From: Nitrososphaerota archaeon
GTDB lineage: Archaea > Thermoproteota > Bathyarchaeia > Bathyarchaeales > Bathycorpusculaceae
Direction of reading: 5' to 3'
Assembly: GCA_031260365.1 (NCBI GenBank)
Contig: JAIRJY010000125.1
Coordinates: 1 to 9,498 of the forward strand
DNA length: 9,498 nt
Position numbers and translations under genes: made by a program. The notes beneath the pieces were generated by a model. It did not search any database. It worked only from the letters and a program-made list of their open reading frames with translations, and was not told the DNA's origin. The number at the start of each line of letters is the position of its first letter. The first letter of the stretch is position 1. Positions 1 to 6,506 of the stretch are shown here, one piece after another.

Positions 1-936
1 TTCACCCTCAGCGCGTCCATCAAAATGTCGGCTATAGTTTTCAATGCCTGTACAAAAACCTAACTCGTTTATCATTTCCAAATCATAATTAACACGTTGT
101 TTAAGTCGTTGTGCTTCCAGGGGAGGCAAAATTTGAAGTCGTTCGGTCAATTCTTGACGAATTTGTGCCAGTGCACGTTCATGTTTTTCTTGAGGTACCA
201 CATATTGTCTAGCAGGATAAATAGTGATGTTATCAATAGTAACTTTAACGTCACCTGTTACAGCATCAACTTCTTTAATTTTCTTTACATTACTACCTTC
301 AAACTCTATGCGGATAATGTCTTTCTCATAAGCAGGCACAACATCAACCACATCACCACGAACACGAAAACGTCCAGCCGCTAAAAAAGTGTCATTCCGC
401 TCATACTGCATATCAACAAGGCTACCAATCAAACCCTGACGACTCAACTCTTTACCAATTTGCAATTCAACAGCTAAACTTTTAAAATCCTCAGGATTAC
501 CCAAGCTGTAAATACAACTAATACTTGCAACAACAATAGTATCATTCCGACTTACCAAACTAGATACAGCATGCATACGCATTTTTTCTATCTGCTCATT
601 TACAGTGGAATCCTTCTCAATATACATATCCTGCGCAGGCAAATAAGACTCAGGCTGATAATAATCATAAAAACTAATAAAATACTCCACACGATTATTT
701 GGAAAAAACTCTTTAAGCTCAGCATAAAGCTGCGCAGCTAAAATCTTATTATGAGCAATAATCAAAGTATGTTTCTGAAGACGACTAATTACATTAGCCA
801 TAACAAAAGTTTTACCACTACCCGTAATACCTAAAAGCGTCTGCTTGTCCCTTTTCACAAAATTCTCTACTAACTTACCAACCGCTTCCTCTTGACCAGG
901 AGAAATCTTAAATGGAGAAACTAACTCAAACTGCAT
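1..936 (-). CDS. uvrB: UvrABC excinuclease subunit B, N-terminal part (cut by left edge)
   Basis: UvrB is the helicase-like damage-verification subunit of bacterial-type nucleotide excision repair. It takes the lesion from UvrA and recruits UvrC for incision. The visible 312 residues read cleanly from ATG at 936 to the window edge. Seen: a Walker A motif GITGSGKT at about residues 36-43, the DNA-clamping beta-hairpin region YDYYQPESYLPAQD at about 90-103 followed by MYIEKDST, the SCIYSLGNPED segment near 140-150, and the family signature GIENYSRHFDGR near the truncated end. UvrB proteins are usually about 660-680 residues, so roughly half lies beyond the left edge. The ATG is the natural start because UvrB proteins begin close to an F-x-L-x-S-P-F segment, as here; the only Shine-Dalgarno-like bases (AAGGT) abut the ATG and are too close to be useful. 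Mesophilic archaea are known to carry uvrABC acquired from bacteria. Its partners are not visible here. Confidence 0.96.
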   Translation of the reverse strand, partial: MQFELVSPFKISPGQEEAVGKLVENFVKRDKQTLLGITGSGKTFVMANVISRLQKHTLIIAHNKILAAQLYAELKEFFPNNRVEYFISFYDYYQPESYLPAQDMYIEKDSTVNEQIEKMRMHAVSSLVSRNDTIVVASISCIYSLGNPEDFKSLAVELQIGKELSRQGLIGSLVDMQYERNDTFLAAGRFRVRGDVVDVVPAYEKDIIRIEFEGSNVKKIKEVDAVTGDVKVTIDNITIYPARQYVVPQEKHERALAQIRQELTERLQILPPLEAQRLKQRVNYDLEMINELGFCTGIENYSRHFDGRAEGE

Positions 937-996
937 ACCTTACGCCCAAACAGCAAAACAAAAAAAGCACACAATACTTAAAAAGTTATTACCACA

Positions 997-1008
997 TTTT
1001 TATAAAAA
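997..1008 (-). promoter_or_regulatory. Candidate TATA box for uvrB
   Basis: The 12-bp sequence TTTTTATAAAAA is a perfect palindrome and a strong archaeal TATA-like element, 61-72 bp upstream of the uvrB ATG. A start of transcription about 25 bp downstream would leave a leader of about 40 nt. A weaker TTTTTAAG-type element lies nearer the gene around 977-985, so the exact promoter is uncertain in this AT-rich stretch. Confidence 0.35.
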
Positions 1009-1091
1009 TCACATGTACACATTTTACAATAAAGACCAAGATATACGGAAATTTTAAAAATACGTGATATGCAACCGCCGTTAATGTAGAC

Positions 1092-1117
1092 AAAAAAATT
1101 TACAAAAAAAGAAAAAA
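1092..1117 (-). terminator. T-tract terminator of the beta-propeller gene
   Basis: Directly after the TAA stop at 1131-1133, the minus-strand transcript runs through three T-tracts of 6, 7 and 7 residues (plus-strand A-runs at 1112-1117, 1104-1110 and 1092-1098). Archaeal RNA polymerase terminates on such oligo-T stretches without needing a hairpin, and no strong hairpin is seen. The position between two same-strand genes supports separate transcription of uvrB. Confidence 0.6.
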
Positions 1118-1130
1118 GGGAAGATTTTTC

Positions 1131-3731
1131 TTATTTTTTCCTGAGCAACAAAAAGCCAACTAACAGGACTACAAGTACCATCACAATTGTTGAAATTGCA
1201 ATGTATAGACCAAAGTTTGGCTGATTGCTATCTGAACTTGATTCAACTACGCCTACTGCTGTTGAGTCGCTAGAAGATCCATATGCATTGGTTCCGTCAA
1301 AGATTGCTGTGACCGTGTATTTACCAGTTTCTTTTGGTGTCCAGAGGTAACTGAATGTTCCGTTTGAATCAGTGTATGCTTCGCCGATGTAGGTGTATTC
1401 CCAGGTTTCTTCATTTATTGCTATTAGAGAAACTGGTACGCCCATCACTGTTTCGTTACCGTAAAAGCCGTCTATTGGCATTTGTAAGTAGTTATAGTCC
1501 ATCCAGAGAGCCATGCTTGCGTCAGCGACACATGCTATACCGCCTGCTGTCTTTGATAGTGATGCTGGAGATTGGTCAAGTACTTTACCAGTTAGAACAA
1601 TGCCACCTCCTTTAACAACTGCAGTTTGTGGTCCGCTGATAGTTGTCTTGCTTTCGCCTTTGCCTAGCACATACATTGTTCCGTCATAATTACTTGCTGC
1701 TGTCAGATATCCTTCTGCTGCTGCACCTGCTTGCATACGTGTACCAGAAAGTTTCCATAGAAACTCACCAGTTGTTGCATTAAGACATATCATACCTTGA
1801 CCGCGTTGAACTGGCTGATCAACTGTGTGTATACCATCTGTTACGTATAGTAATCCACCGATAACTCTGGCTGATGAAATCGCATATATTGCGTCATCGT
1901 TGCTTGTATATGGCGTTTCGAATGGAGCTGCTTTGTCTTGCCATTTCCAAACTACTTCACCCGTGTGCTGATTGAGTGCCCATACACCTGTGTATCCGAT
2001 TGAGTATAATAGATCACCATAGGCTGCTTCATCGTACAACCAGAAGGATCCCCACGGATAATCAGCATCAGTATGAGTTTCCCATAGTTCTTCACCAGTT
2101 TTTAGATTCCATGCTTTGATTACACCAAGTTCCATTTGAGCCACGTAAACACCATCTCTTATCCAGACATTAGTCGGTCGGAAAGCTGATGACATTTCAG
2201 TAGGTTTTGATGTGAAATTCCACAGCAGTTTACCACCATCATTCATGTCATAGGCCACTATGCTATAACCATAGAAACCACCGTAGAGAAATCGGTGTTG
2301 CTGTACCATAATCATTGATTCATAATCAATTCCACCAAGCACGTTACCGTTTGTACTTGTTTGATAAGCTGTTCGATAACTCATTGGCAGAGTAACACTT
2401 GTGTTGCTCTCTATTCGGCTGTTAAAGTTATTTGATGTTCCTAAAGAGTTCCATTTAATTAAGAAGCCTTCATATGAATCAGTAACTGTAACGTTTGTAG
2501 CTGGATTTTCCGTGTTTGTTTTAACGCCTTGGAAGCTGTAGTAGTACCCATCGCGGAAGAACAATTCATAATTACTGCCATTACCTGAGAATGTTGGAAG
2601 AGTAATATTAGTTAACAGACCAGTATTTGGATTTATCTTGTATAAGACACCGCCGCTGATAGCACTGAGCTCTACTGTTACGGGGCTTGTCGGATTTGAG
2701 GGGTAGTTATATGATATGTGTGTTGGAGTGATGCCACCTGGAATTGCATAGTATATTTCTCCAGTGCGTATATCATAGCTCACTGCACAAGTCGTTGGTA
2801 CACCATTAATAACCTCGACTCTGCTTTGATATGCTCTTCCCATGTAGACCACGCTTGGAGTACCAGGGCTTGATAATAACGCGGTTTGTCCGGCTTCACC
2901 ACCGATTATACCAGCCAAGCTTTGCGTTCGTGACCAAACTATGTGTGGAGTGTTAACTGCTGGAATGAATGGACCATAATAGTTATCATGCCATGCATTG
3001 TTTGTGACACCGACAATATTTGAGGATGACCAAGGGTAACTACCCAACATTTCCCACGAATCACGCATGTTTGGTTGAACTGGACGTGTCCAGTATGCAT
3101 TGTCTGGCAAAGTTAACATCCATGGAAGGACAAAGTCTTTTTGCACTGTTACGGTTGTTATTGGTGATTCTGCTAACTCACAGAAAACTGATGGACTATA
3201 AATTGCGGTTGCAAATGCACGTGTACGTGTTGCTGACCAAGCACCGCCAGCGTAGTATCCTTCAGGGAAATACGCACCACCAAAGAAGAATTGGAACGTG
3301 TAGTCACCAACTTTGTTTGGCTTATAGTTGAACCAGCTTGTACCATCATCTGGATAGGATAGAAGATCAACCGTTTGAGTTATACCGTCTGGATCTGTAA
3401 TGATAACTTTGAAGTCGTTCATGTATTTACCTTCTCCGGGTGCAAAAATAGTCCAGACGTTAATCAGTAAGTCTTGACCTACACCAATTGGATCGGGTGT
3501 AACACTTAGAAAAGCGCGAGTTTCGATAATATATTCAGCTGTTTTACCTTGTGGTATATATGGCGTAGAATCATATCCGCCGCCCTGATATGAACCACCT
3601 TTGCTCACCGTTCCACCGGAACCCTGTTGTGCGACTGCTGCAGATGTAAGGAACATCGAAGTAAATAGCACCGTTAGCATTACCAGTGATATAATATGTG
3701 ACAATCTTGTTGTTTTTTTAGTATTTAACAT
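1131..3731 (-). CDS. Secreted, membrane-anchored PQQ-type beta-propeller surface protein
   Basis: This is a large cell-surface protein of unknown function, 866 residues from the preferred start. Seen: a basic N-terminus and hydrophobic signal peptide with a likely cleavage after the AAVA at residue 34; a Gly-rich linker; an Ig-like module at roughly 70-165; a propeller region with PQQ/WD-like blade motifs near 319 (YDIRTGEIYY), 364, 494 (YDMNDGGKLLW), 540 (WNLKTGEELW), 584 (LNQHTGEVVW) and 649 (LNATTGEFLW); a C-terminal Ig-like module near 700-830 (WTPKETGKYTVTAIFDG); and one membrane helix at about 840-863 followed by RKK, leaving the bulk outside the cell. Eight N-x-S/T sequons suggest glycosylation. 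An in-frame ATG at 3749 would add six residues, but 3731 is preferred because GGTGA precedes it and it lies downstream of the TATA box at a suitable distance. No pair of adjacent cysteines of the type found in PQQ alcohol dehydrogenases is present, so a quinoprotein enzyme is not supported; binding or structural roles are possible. Confidence 0.9.
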   Translation of the reverse strand: MLNTKKTTRLSHIISLVMLTVLFTSMFLTSAAVAQQGSGGTVSKGGSYQGGGYDSTPYIPQGKTAEYIIETRAFLSVTPDPIGVGQDLLINVWTIFAPGEGKYMNDFKVIITDPDGITQTVDLLSYPDDGTSWFNYKPNKVGDYTFQFFFGGAYFPEGYYAGGAWSATRTRAFATAIYSPSVFCELAESPITTVTVQKDFVLPWMLTLPDNAYWTRPVQPNMRDSWEMLGSYPWSSSNIVGVTNNAWHDNYYGPFIPAVNTPHIVWSRTQSLAGIIGGEAGQTALLSSPGTPSVVYMGRAYQSRVEVINGVPTTCAVSYDIRTGEIYYAIPGGITPTHISYNYPSNPTSPVTVELSAISGGVLYKINPNTGLLTNITLPTFSGNGSNYELFFRDGYYYSFQGVKTNTENPATNVTVTDSYEGFLIKWNSLGTSNNFNSRIESNTSVTLPMSYRTAYQTSTNGNVLGGIDYESMIMVQQHRFLYGGFYGYSIVAYDMNDGGKLLWNFTSKPTEMSSAFRPTNVWIRDGVYVAQMELGVIKAWNLKTGEELWETHTDADYPWGSFWLYDEAAYGDLLYSIGYTGVWALNQHTGEVVWKWQDKAAPFETPYTSNDDAIYAISSARVIGGLLYVTDGIHTVDQPVQRGQGMICLNATTGEFLWKLSGTRMQAGAAAEGYLTAASNYDGTMYVLGKGESKTTISGPQTAVVKGGGIVLTGKVLDQSPASLSKTAGGIACVADASMALWMDYNYLQMPIDGFYGNETVMGVPVSLIAINEETWEYTYIGEAYTDSNGTFSYLWTPKETGKYTVTAIFDGTNAYGSSSDSTAVGVVESSSDSNQPNFGLYIAISTIVMVLVVLLVGFLLLRKK

Positions 3732-3742
3732 ATTTTCATTTT

Positions 3743-3747
3743 TCACC
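3743..3747 (-). promoter_or_regulatory. Ribosome binding site deciding the beta-propeller gene start
   Basis: GGTGA on the minus strand matches the archaeal 16S rRNA 3' end and sits 11 nt before the ATG at 3731-3729. It overlaps the first two codons of the longer reading from 3749, which itself has no good site upstream. This favours the shorter start. Confidence 0.45.
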
Positions 3748-3766
3748 ATTTTTATGACTTACTCAC

Positions 3767-3780
3767 AGCCGTAATCGGCT
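3767..3780 (-). promoter_or_regulatory. 14-bp inverted repeat between TATA box and start: candidate operator
   Basis: AGCCG-TAAT-CGGCT is a perfect 5+5 bp inverted repeat. It abuts the TATA-like box (3781-3787) and lies just upstream of the expected transcription start near 3757. In archaea a repressor bound here would block TFIIB or polymerase loading. As RNA it would not be transcribed if the predicted start is right, so a DNA operator is more likely than an RNA hairpin. Its GC-rich arms stand out from the AT-rich surroundings. Confidence 0.4.
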
Positions 3781-3787
3781 TATAAAG
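3781..3787 (-). promoter_or_regulatory. TATA box of the beta-propeller gene
   Basis: The minus strand reads CTTTATA, preceded by GGGTAAA. Counting about 25 bp downstream places the transcription start near 3757, giving a short leader that contains the GGTGA site and the ATG at 3731. The good spacing of all three elements supports the call. Confidence 0.5.
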
Positions 3788-4001
3788 TTTACCCAAAAAA
3801 CGGATTATTGAACAAAACGGCACTTTTTTTCTAGCACTTTATCTTTTTGAAGTTAATATAAAAACTCTTACGCATATTTCTGTGCGGATTCAATTAAAAA
3901 TCTTAACACTTTATCCAACAGACGCTTTTGATGACGACACTATAACGGATACAACACCTTGACTATATTGTAATAAATACACACACTAAGGTGACCCCTA
4001 A

Positions 4002-4058
4002 ATGTTAAGCATTTATACGTCTAACATACGTTATCAACCACCAGTTATTTGTTGGTAG
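4002..4058 (+). CDS. Candidate 18-codon micro-ORF (low confidence)
   Basis: This would encode MLSIYTSNIRYQPPVICW, ending in TAG. The only real support is a strong Shine-Dalgarno match, AGGTGA at 3989-3994, with 7 nt to the ATG, which is ideal spacing for archaeal translation. A possible plus-strand TATA-like element, TTAATATAAAAA, lies near 3853-3863, and the hairpin at 4088-4106 could end the transcript. Against it: it is very short, shows no recognisable motif, overlaps several inverted repeats, and is the only plus-strand candidate in the window. It could equally be chance or part of a non-coding RNA. Confidence 0.18.
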   Translation: MLSIYTSNIRYQPPVICW

Positions 4059-4079
4059 AGTCTACACATTTAGTGATTT

Positions 4080-4106
4080 AAAAAATGTTGTGTTTTAATC
4101 ACACAA
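4080..4106 (-). terminator. Hairpin plus T6 terminator downstream of the Dus gene
   Basis: On the minus strand a 6-bp stem TTGTGT/ACACAA with a 7-nt loop is followed by CA and then six T residues (4085-4080). It lies about 56 bp after the Dus stop codon. On the plus strand the same hairpin is followed by ATTTTG, so it could act weakly in both directions. Confidence 0.5.
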
Positions 4107-4128
4107 ATTTTGAAACGTTTATACATAT

Positions 4129-4148
4129 GTTCAACTAAAGATTTGAAC
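4129..4148 (-). other. Inverted repeat just after the Dus stop codon
   Basis: GTTCAA (4129-4134) and TTGAAC (4143-4148) form a 6-bp stem with an 8-nt loop. ATAT on each side could extend it across a 2-nt bulge. It lies about 14 bp past the stop codon and is not followed by a clear T-tract, so it may protect the mRNA 3' end rather than terminate. Confidence 0.35.
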
Positions 4149-4161
4149 ACATATTATAAAA

Positions 4162-5082
4162 TTAGCGTATTTTGTGGATAAAATCTTCAATTTCACATAT
4201 GTTCCTCATGTTCAAGACTGCACGAGTATTTTGTTTAGTGACATAGTCATTGAGCATCCAAAAAACGTGTTCACGTACTTCGGATGATGAACTGCGTTTT
4301 TCATATTTGTTATATAATTCAATGAAACGCAGAATCTGCTTTTTTATTTCAGCGTTACTAATTTGTGTTTTTGTAGAATCAAAAATCCAAGGGCGATCTC
4401 TTGCACCTCTACCAATCATGACAAAATCACAAGTTGTTTTGTTTAAAAGGTCAAGTCCTTCAAGGTGACTTGTAACATCACCGTTAGCCATAACGGGTAT
4501 AGTGAGTTTTTCTTTAACTTGTTTCATTATAGTCCAGTTAACTTTTTTTGCAAGCTTTTGTTGAGCAGTTCGCCCATGAACACAAACAGCCGCTACACCG
4601 ACATTTTCCAAAATCTTAGCAATATTCACAGCCACTATTTTTTGTGCTTCTATACCTATTCTCATTTTTACTGTAACAGGTTTAGCTGTCGTTTGAACCA
4701 TTTTTTTCACAATTTTTTCCAACAAAGCAGAATTAGATAACAAATAAGCACCATAACCTTGAGCTAATATTTCTTTTTCACTGCAACCAACATTAAAATC
4801 GATAATATCAGCAAATTCTTCAACTTGTTTCACACTTTTTATAATAGAGTCTTCGTTGTTACCAATTAACTGCACACTTACAGGTCTTTCAGACTCAACT
4901 ATGTTAAGAAGATCCTTAACTTCATGGCGGCTTTTATTTTTAATAAGCTCCACATCAAACATCTGAGTGTATACTAAACCAGCCTTATTTTCTTTACATA
5001 GCATACGAAAAGAAGTACAGTTAACTGCAGCCATAGGTGCAAGAACAAAGTTACTTGAAATGTCAACATTCCCTATTTTCAC
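4162..5082 (-). CDS. dus: tRNA-dihydrouridine synthase family protein
   Basis: Dus enzymes are FMN-dependent TIM-barrel proteins that reduce specific uridines in tRNA to dihydrouridine, using NADPH. The 306-residue length suits an archaeal Dus. Seen: LAPMAAVNCTSFR at about 14-26 (FMN-binding strand 1), DFNVGC at 95-100 with the catalytic cysteine C100, VKMR at 138-141 with the FMN-contacting lysine, VHGRT at 168-172, MANGDV at 198-203 and MIGRGARDRPWIF at 222-234. The usual GCP after the catalytic cysteine is GCS here (S101). A short helical C-terminal part stands where the RNA-binding domain usually lies. The start is GTG at 5082-5080, supported by GAGGTG nine nt upstream. Spacing of 137 bp from the MetE-like gene suggests its own promoter. 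Which tRNA position it modifies cannot be read from the sequence. Confidence 0.93.
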   Translation of the reverse strand: MKIGNVDISSNFVLAPMAAVNCTSFRMLCKENKAGLVYTQMFDVELIKNKSRHEVKDLLNIVESERPVSVQLIGNNEDSIIKSVKQVEEFADIIDFNVGCSEKEILAQGYGAYLLSNSALLEKIVKKMVQTTAKPVTVKMRIGIEAQKIVAVNIAKILENVGVAAVCVHGRTAQQKLAKKVNWTIMKQVKEKLTIPVMANGDVTSHLEGLDLLNKTTCDFVMIGRGARDRPWIFDSTKTQISNAEIKKQILRFIELYNKYEKRSSSSEVREHVFWMLNDYVTKQNTRAVLNMRNICEIEDFIHKIR

Positions 5083-5091
5083 AGTACTTTA

Positions 5092-5097
5092 CACCTC
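5092..5097 (-). promoter_or_regulatory. Ribosome binding site supporting the GTG start of the Dus gene
   Basis: GAGGTG is a near-full match to the 16S rRNA 3' end and lies 9 nt before the GTG start codon. The first residues after it (KIGNVDISSNFVLAPM) match the usual beginning of Dus proteins, so the non-ATG start is well supported. Confidence 0.75.
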
Positions 5098-5201
5098 ACA
5101 TTGCAGTCTGCCTTGCATACTCATAATCAAACAGTTCAACATAACTTATCAACGAACTAATTATCTTGGTAGCTAATGTTTAAAGTACCATTTTTAATTT
5201 A

Positions 5202-5213
5202 TACCTATAGGTA
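5202..5213 (-). promoter_or_regulatory. 12-bp perfect palindrome in the MetE-like/Dus gap
   Basis: TACCTATAGGTA is its own reverse complement. It begins 7 bp after the stop codon of the MetE-like gene. On the minus strand it runs straight into TATAAAT (5203-5197), a possible TATA box for the Dus gene, so the palindrome would overlap the BRE/TATA region. That would imply a leader of about 90 nt. An operator is possible; another TATA-like CTTTAAA lies at 5185-5179. Confidence 0.3.
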
Positions 5214-5219
5214 GAAAAA

Positions 5220-6242
5220 TCAAGACATTTTTGTTGCCTCAACTGTTCGTTTCAGAACTAAAGCAGCGACATCTTGGTTGGGCCAACTGCCCAATCCACA
5301 GTCAGGACCGATAAAAGTTAAGTGTGTACCGTATTTTTCTTTTGCAGTGATGTATCGTTTACGTATAATTTCAACAGATTCAACAAGTTGTTCAGAGGTT
5401 GGCTTTTCAAATCTTTTTTCGCAAACTTCTGTCCAGATAGTATCAATATCTGTACGAGTAATACCTACGCGAATCTGTTTATCAGCCTCGTTAAGCATAC
5501 TGGGGGATACATCACTAATGTTTCTTGGAGAGGCAGCATACTCAAAAGATAGCACATCTAACCCTGTTACATTAAGTAAATTACGTATTCCACTGGTAAA
5601 GTGTAGATGTATTTGTCGTGTTGGACCGTGGAAATCATATGCTTTTTTAAGAGTTTTTACAATTAGTTCAGGTGTAGCAGTTAAATTAGTATGTCCATAA
5701 CTGGGTTCATCAATTGAGATTACTCGCGTTTCTATGTATTTACTGTTTAAGATAGCGTTTTTTGCGAATCGGTTAATTGTTTCTGCAAACCCATCTAACA
5801 CATCAGGATAAGCTACAGTACCGACCTCATGCAGATACTGTTCAAGTGGACCAAAAATGCACACACGCAACAGAATTTTTTTGTTGAATTCTTCACTTAA
5901 CTCTTTAGCATACTTATTAAGCACATACACTTCAGGCAACACAGCTTTACTTGTCTCTACAACAAATGAACCGTTTGTCATTGCTTCATGAACAGCATCA
6001 CCAATTTGTCTTAAACCGTCAAACTGTTGTGGAAAATTGACAACATCCAAACCACACTCCATTTTTTTCCGAAAAGAATCCACAATCACTTGGCAAAAAT
6101 TTTTCTGCGTAAATTCATCTGATATGGGATCTTGTTTATTTATGATATACTCTCGAGTTTTCATGTAAGCCCGTGCAAAAATTTCCCTGTTAACGCCTTT
6201 AGGTAATGGAAAACTACCAACATCATCAATTAATGGATACAT
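5220..6242 (-). CDS. Stand-alone MetE-like (cobalamin-independent) methionine synthase homologue
   Basis: This 340-residue protein corresponds to the catalytic C-terminal barrel of MetE (UROD/MetE-like superfamily), which transfers a methyl group to homocysteine. Such short proteins serve archaea as folate-independent methionine synthases. Seen: DVGSFPLP at 7-14, DVVNFPQQFD at 66-75, IDEPSYG at 177-183 (the DEP that binds homocysteine in MetE), IHLHFTSG at 211-218, LSFEYAASPR at 231-240, VGITRTDID near 259-267 and GPDCGLGSWP at 312-321. Three of the four MetE zinc ligands align (H214, E234, C315), but the cysteine of the H-x-C pair is Thr216, which is unusual. The true reaction or methyl donor is therefore uncertain. 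The start ATG has no Shine-Dalgarno site, but a TATA-like box lies at -29 to -23, fitting a leaderless mRNA. It stands alone, with no methionine-pathway neighbour visible. Confidence 0.83.
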   Translation of the reverse strand: MYPLIDDVGSFPLPKGVNREIFARAYMKTREYIINKQDPISDEFTQKNFCQVIVDSFRKKMECGLDVVNFPQQFDGLRQIGDAVHEAMTNGSFVVETSKAVLPEVYVLNKYAKELSEEFNKKILLRVCIFGPLEQYLHEVGTVAYPDVLDGFAETINRFAKNAILNSKYIETRVISIDEPSYGHTNLTATPELIVKTLKKAYDFHGPTRQIHLHFTSGIRNLLNVTGLDVLSFEYAASPRNISDVSPSMLNEADKQIRVGITRTDIDTIWTEVCEKRFEKPTSEQLVESVEIIRKRYITAKEKYGTHLTFIGPDCGLGSWPNQDVAALVLKRTVEATKMS

Positions 6243-6264
6243 AAATTGGAAATAGCTGGATTTC

Positions 6265-6271
6265 TATTAAA
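6265..6271 (-). promoter_or_regulatory. TATA box of the MetE-like gene, leaderless transcript
   Basis: The minus strand reads ACC-TTTAATA. The element covers -29 to -23 relative to the A of the ATG at 6242, which is where an archaeal TATA box sits relative to a transcription start. With no ribosome binding site before the ATG, a leaderless mRNA starting at or near the ATG is the simplest reading. Confidence 0.45.
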
Positions 6272-6419
6272 GGTAACGTACAGGCAACAATGTAGTTAAA
6301 ATGTTCATCACATACAAATGCCTCGTAAAGACTCCCCTTATCAATACATTAAAACATATACATAAAATCATCATAAAAACAAAATTTTCAGGTATACTCA
6401 ATTTCTCCACTTTAGTCAC

Positions 6420-6458
6420 TTTTTTGAAAAGAAAAATCGCCAATTATTAAAGCAAAAA
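6420..6458 (-). terminator. T-rich terminator region after phoU
   Basis: Between phoU and the MetE-like gene (6243-6506) the minus strand has T-tracts opposite the A-runs at 6454-6458, 6432-6436 and 6427-6430. They start about 50 bp after the phoU stop codon and have no strong hairpin. This is consistent with archaeal oligo-T termination of the pst-phoU transcript, but the whole gap is AT-rich, so the call is modest. Beyond this and the MetE-like promoter I see nothing definite in the gap. Confidence 0.35.
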
Positions 6459-6506
6459 GTAGAGATATTCTATTTTAAGATATATTTTGTTATGTGAAAG
6501 GGTTTG

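Larger units (their letters stand above)
3750..4161. other. 412-bp intergenic region with promoter, inverted repeats and terminator-like hairpins
   Basis: No long gene fits in this stretch on either strand. Its left end holds the propeller gene promoter, and its right end is the 3' region of the Dus gene. Between them are: a hairpin TAAATG-TTAAG-CATTTA at 3999-4015; a longer-range 8-bp inverted repeat CTAAATGT (3998-4005) with ACATTTAG (4066-4073); a direct repeat ATACGT at 4015-4020 and 4026-4031; a palindrome GTAGAGTCTAC at 4055-4065; and hairpins at 4088-4106 and 4129-4148. CACTTTATC occurs twice (3835-3843 and 3907-3915). A structured RNA is possible, but I recognise no family and no tRNA T-loop. 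Confidence 0.5.

Noticed and set aside
97..384. Open frame on the plus strand, 95 codons
   Set aside because: It is antisense to uvrB, which is unambiguous in the other strand.
3835..3915. CACTTTATC repeated twice, plus three CGGAT copies in the same gap
   Set aside because: The repeats are short, irregularly spaced and AT-rich; chance is a sufficient explanation without conservation data.
3998..4073. Possible tRNA: 76-nt segment closed by an 8-bp inverted repeat
   Set aside because: There is no GTTC-type T-loop, the internal arms overlap each other, and no proper 5-bp, 7-nt anticodon arm can be drawn.
5278..5700. Open frame on the plus strand, 140 codons
   Set aside because: It is antisense to the MetE-like gene and lacks any recognisable domain; the minus-strand frame carries all family motifs.
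6300..6380. Possible C/D box guide RNA on the minus strand (ATGATGA and GTGATGA box C-like sequences)
   Set aside because: No CTGA box D lies at a suitable distance, and such 7-mers are expected in AT-rich DNA.
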